DNA of 64,000 bases from Laceyella putida (lineage in GTDB: Bacteria; Bacillota; Bacilli; Thermoactinomycetales; Thermoactinomycetaceae). Shown piece after piece: positions 62,160-64,000 of this stretch (positions within the stretch are counted from its first letter, which is position 1; each line of letters starts with the position of its first letter). Under the pieces are notes generated by a model. It ran no database searches. It worked only from the letters and a program-made list of their open reading frames with translations, and was not told the DNA's origin. The translations under genes were made by a program, and so were the position numbers. The stretch covers positions 1-64,000 of the forward strand of contig NZ_JBHTBW010000058.1 in the NCBI RefSeq assembly GCF_042665195.1, written 5' to 3'.

Positions 62160-62630
62160 TCACTCTCCTTTGCTTGTAAATAATGTTGTAATCAGTATGC
62201 GCATCATCCGCGCCCGCATCTGATCGCGCAACGGAATCGGCAGCTGCAATGTTTCCCGCGAAATCAAGCGTTGCATCAAAATCGCTTCACGCTTGGTCAT
62301 CAGCTTCTCCTCAACCAAGCGGACGATCACGTGTTCCGCCGTCAGTTGCGGGACCGCTTCACCGATCTGCTCAAGCATCTCTTCAAACACTTCACGGCTG
62401 TTTTTGAAACGGACCTTCTGGATGCGGATATAACCGCCGCCGCCTCTCTTGCTTTCCACGATATAACCTTTTTCAACCGTAAAGCGGGTACTGATGACAT
62501 AATTGATTTGCGACGGAACGCATTGAAAAATATCGGCCAATTCACTTCGCTTTACTTCAATGACTCCCGTCTCGCTCTCATTTAAGATTTTCTTGAGATA
62601 ACGTTCGATAATGTCCGAAATACTACTCAT
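62160..62630 (-). CDS. ctsR: Transcriptional repressor CtsR
   Basis: 156 aa. Winged helix-turn-helix N-terminal domain (ISDIIERYLKKIL...VIEVKRSELADIFQCVPSQINYVI) with the glycine-rich wing RGGGGYIRI (thermosensor), and a C-terminal domain where McsB phosphorylates. It represses this operon and probably other Clp genes under normal conditions. Confidence 0.97.
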   Translation of the reverse strand: MSSISDIIERYLKKILNESETGVIEVKRSELADIFQCVPSQINYVISTRFTVEKGYIVESKRGGGGYIRIQKVRFKNSREVFEEMLEQIGEAVPQLTAEHVIVRLVEEKLMTKREAILMQRLISRETLQLPIPLRDQMRARMMRILITTLFTSKGE

Positions 62631-62650
62631 TCGGACAACCTCCTGCTGAC

Positions 62651-62668
62651 TTTGACTAACTTTGACCT
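62651..62668 (-). promoter_or_regulatory. CtsR operator
   Basis: AGGTCAAAGTTAGTCAAA on the minus strand matches the CtsR heptad direct repeat (GGTCAAA-N3-RGTCAAA). It lies directly after the expected start of transcription (about 62671). Confidence 0.88.
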
Positions 62669-62677
62669 TACGATTAA

Positions 62678-62706
62678 ATTATAGATAAAATTTTGCACAT
62701 TGCCAA
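62678..62706 (-). promoter_or_regulatory. Promoter of ctsR-mcsA-mcsB-clpC
   Basis: TTGGCA (62701-62706), 17-bp spacer, perfect TATAAT (62678-62683) on the minus strand. Confidence 0.85.
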
Positions 62707-62836
62707 GACCCTTCCTTATTATTTTGAACCAAAATCAACCGATTCATTACTGCGATTCCGTCCATATTCAAAGAAGTGGGAGGACGCTGAGCCTGCCCCG
62801 GAGATTCAGACCTCTTCCGTTTCGACCAGTTCCCCA

Positions 62837-63526
62837 TCAGTCTGTCCGCACGCTCTTTACGCCTTCGACTTTGCGCATCTCATCAATTAACTCGGTCAGG
62901 GCCAACTTTTGCGGCAAGCGAACCGTAAAGGTGATCTCTAACATGTCTGACGATTCCTCGTCTTCCTCAATATTCACCTTGCGCACGCTTCCGCCTTTTT
63001 CGCCAATCAGTGACGTGAGTTGTCCCAATTTGCCCGGCTCATCTGTGACCAGAATATGAAGCAAGCAGAATTCCCTTTTTCGAATGAGGAACTTCTCCAT
63101 TCGTGTCAGCAACTCCAAACTGACCAAGGCGAAGACGGTGGTCAAAATCGCCGCAAACATGAAGCCCGCCCCCACAGCCAAACCGATTCCCGAGACAACC
63201 CACAGTGATGCCGCAGTGGTGAGCCCCGTCACGGAAGCGCGGTGGCGCATAATGGTCCCCGCACCCAAAAAGCCGATCCCGCTTACCACTTGGGCGCTTA
63301 ATCGCGCAGGGTCAAATCGCACTTGACTTTCGTCCATATAATCGGTAAACCCATAGATGGAAATCAGCATAATCAGCGCGGATCCCAAACTAACCAAGAT
63401 ATGGGTTCGAAACCCCGCCGGATGATTGTGCCGCTCCCGTTCCCATCCGACAATGCCCCCTAACAGTGCAGCCAAAAACAGGCGCCAGGTGATATCCAAG
63501 TATGGGATTGCCCACAATTGATCCAT
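62837..63526 (-). CDS. MgtC/SapB family membrane protein
   Basis: 229 aa. Four to five hydrophobic segments in the first ~140 residues with the MgtC signatures (LGGIVGWERERHNHPAGFRTHILVSLGSAL, GIGFLGAGTIMRHRASVTGLTTAA), then a soluble ACT-like domain (about 150-229). Family members are tied to magnesium limitation and membrane ATPase control, but this one's role is not known. The ATG at 63526 has a GGGAGGG site upstream. It stands alone. Confidence 0.92.
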   Translation of the reverse strand: MDQLWAIPYLDITWRLFLAALLGGIVGWERERHNHPAGFRTHILVSLGSALIMLISIYGFTDYMDESQVRFDPARLSAQVVSGIGFLGAGTIMRHRASVTGLTTAASLWVVSGIGLAVGAGFMFAAILTTVFALVSLELLTRMEKFLIRKREFCLLHILVTDEPGKLGQLTSLIGEKGGSVRKVNIEEDEESSDMLEITFTVRLPQKLALTELIDEMRKVEGVKSVRTD

Positions 63527-63705
63527 GGCATGCCCTCCCCTCTTTCGCTGTGATGGTCCAAATGCCGGATTTCGGTCGGCATATGCCATCGTCAGTATCG
63601 TTCCACATTTATCCGAGTCCGATCATTTACATCCTTATTGCCGGCTCGCAAACCGCGTTGCCGTGATCGGTTGTGGCAGAAAGCAAGAGCTTGTCAGCCT
63701 GGACT

Positions 63706-64000
63706 TCATTGATTGCCGTTGACAATGGTCAGGAGTTCAGGAAATGTTGACACGGTATGGTCGGCACTTTGCAACTCGTCTTCCTTTCCAAACTGGGGAA
63801 AATCCGCGTACCGGCAACCGATGACCGTCAAGCCGTTCTCTTTGCCGGCGCGAACATCAGAGCTTCGGTCACCCACCATAAATCCATGTGTAATTCCATG
63901 GGTTTCTTTGCAAATTCGAACTAGGTCCACTTTTGTTTCCGTTTCATAGTCTCCTGCTGTATAAATTCCCTTAAATAAAGAAATTAATCCTTTAGAACTT
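63706..64000 (-). CDS. HAD family hydrolase, C-terminal part
   Basis: Open from the right edge to the stop at 63706; the start is outside the window. The visible ~97 residues hold HAD motif III (Lys in TETKVDLV) and motif IV (MVGDRSSDVRAGKENG), typical of phosphoglycolate-phosphatase-like enzymes. The substrate cannot be told. A GTG at 63930 could be mistaken for a start, but the frame and sequence continue upstream. Confidence 0.8.
   Translation of the reverse strand, partial: SSKGLISLFKGIYTAGDYETETKVDLVRICKETHGITHGFMVGDRSSDVRAGKENGLTVIGCRYADFPQFGKEDELQSADHTVSTFPELLTIVNGNQ

Noticed and set aside
1..64000. CRISPR arrays, insertion sequences, prophage or defence islands
   Set aside because: No direct-repeat/spacer pattern, transposase, integrase, cas or toxin-antitoxin gene could be read on either strand; gene order is core and conserved throughout.

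Overview
The window is a stretch of low-GC Gram-positive (Firmicutes, Bacillales) core chromosome, and nearly every gene lies on the minus strand. Sporulation and germination genes (pdaB, gerD, kbaA, cwlD, sigH, a SpoIIM-family gene) show an endospore former. The gene order follows the Bacillus subtilis ctsR-to-pdaB region closely. The protein sequences and the pssA/carD insertion beside disA suggest a family near Bacillaceae, possibly Thermoactinomycetaceae; that placement is inference. The left edge is the first ~18 nt of a 16S rRNA gene on the minus strand, with its promoter and leader.

Layout, read in the direction of transcription from the right end: a partial HAD phosphatase; an MgtC-family gene; the CtsR-controlled ctsR-mcsA-mcsB-clpC stress operon; radA-disA; pssA; a plus-strand Cys-containing conserved gene; carD and yacL; ispD-ispF; gltX; a cysteine T-box leader followed by cysE-cysS-mrnC-rlmB-yacP; sigH; rpmG-secE-nusG; rplK-rplA; rplJ-rplL; ybxB; rpoB-rpoC; rplGB-rpsL-rpsG-fusA-tufA; a small degraded padR locus; the S10-spc-alpha ribosomal superoperon (rpsJ to rplQ, with secY, adk, map, infA and rpoA); the ECF transporter energising module ecfA1-ecfA2-ecfT; truA; rplM-rpsI; ybaK-cwlD-salA; gerD, kbaA, pdaB; a SpoIIM-family gene; an OsmC-family gene; then rrn.

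The genes form one growth-control block: transcription (rpoA/B/C, nusG, sigH, carD), translation (about 31 ribosomal proteins, EF-G, EF-Tu, IF-1, two tRNA synthetases, RNA modification and maturation enzymes), secretion (secY, secE), protein quality control (ctsR operon) and spore germination. Regulation is largely by RNA. I can read an L10 leader with an explicit terminator/antiterminator switch, an S10 (L4-type) leader, a probable L13 leader, two L1-stalk-like sites before rplK and rplA, a Cys T-box, and several sigma-A promoters close to consensus. A sigma-G-type promoter precedes gerD.

I found no CRISPR array, intact insertion sequence or phage, and no clearly new multi-gene system. The least ordinary parts are the 240-nt rplJ-rplL intergenic RNA with nested hairpins, the paired L1-like sites, the degraded padR locus (25.9-26.7 kb), a tandem 65-bp-period repeat between mcsB and clpC, a terminator-like hairpin before rpoB, and a short plus-strand promoter/terminator pair beside clpC.
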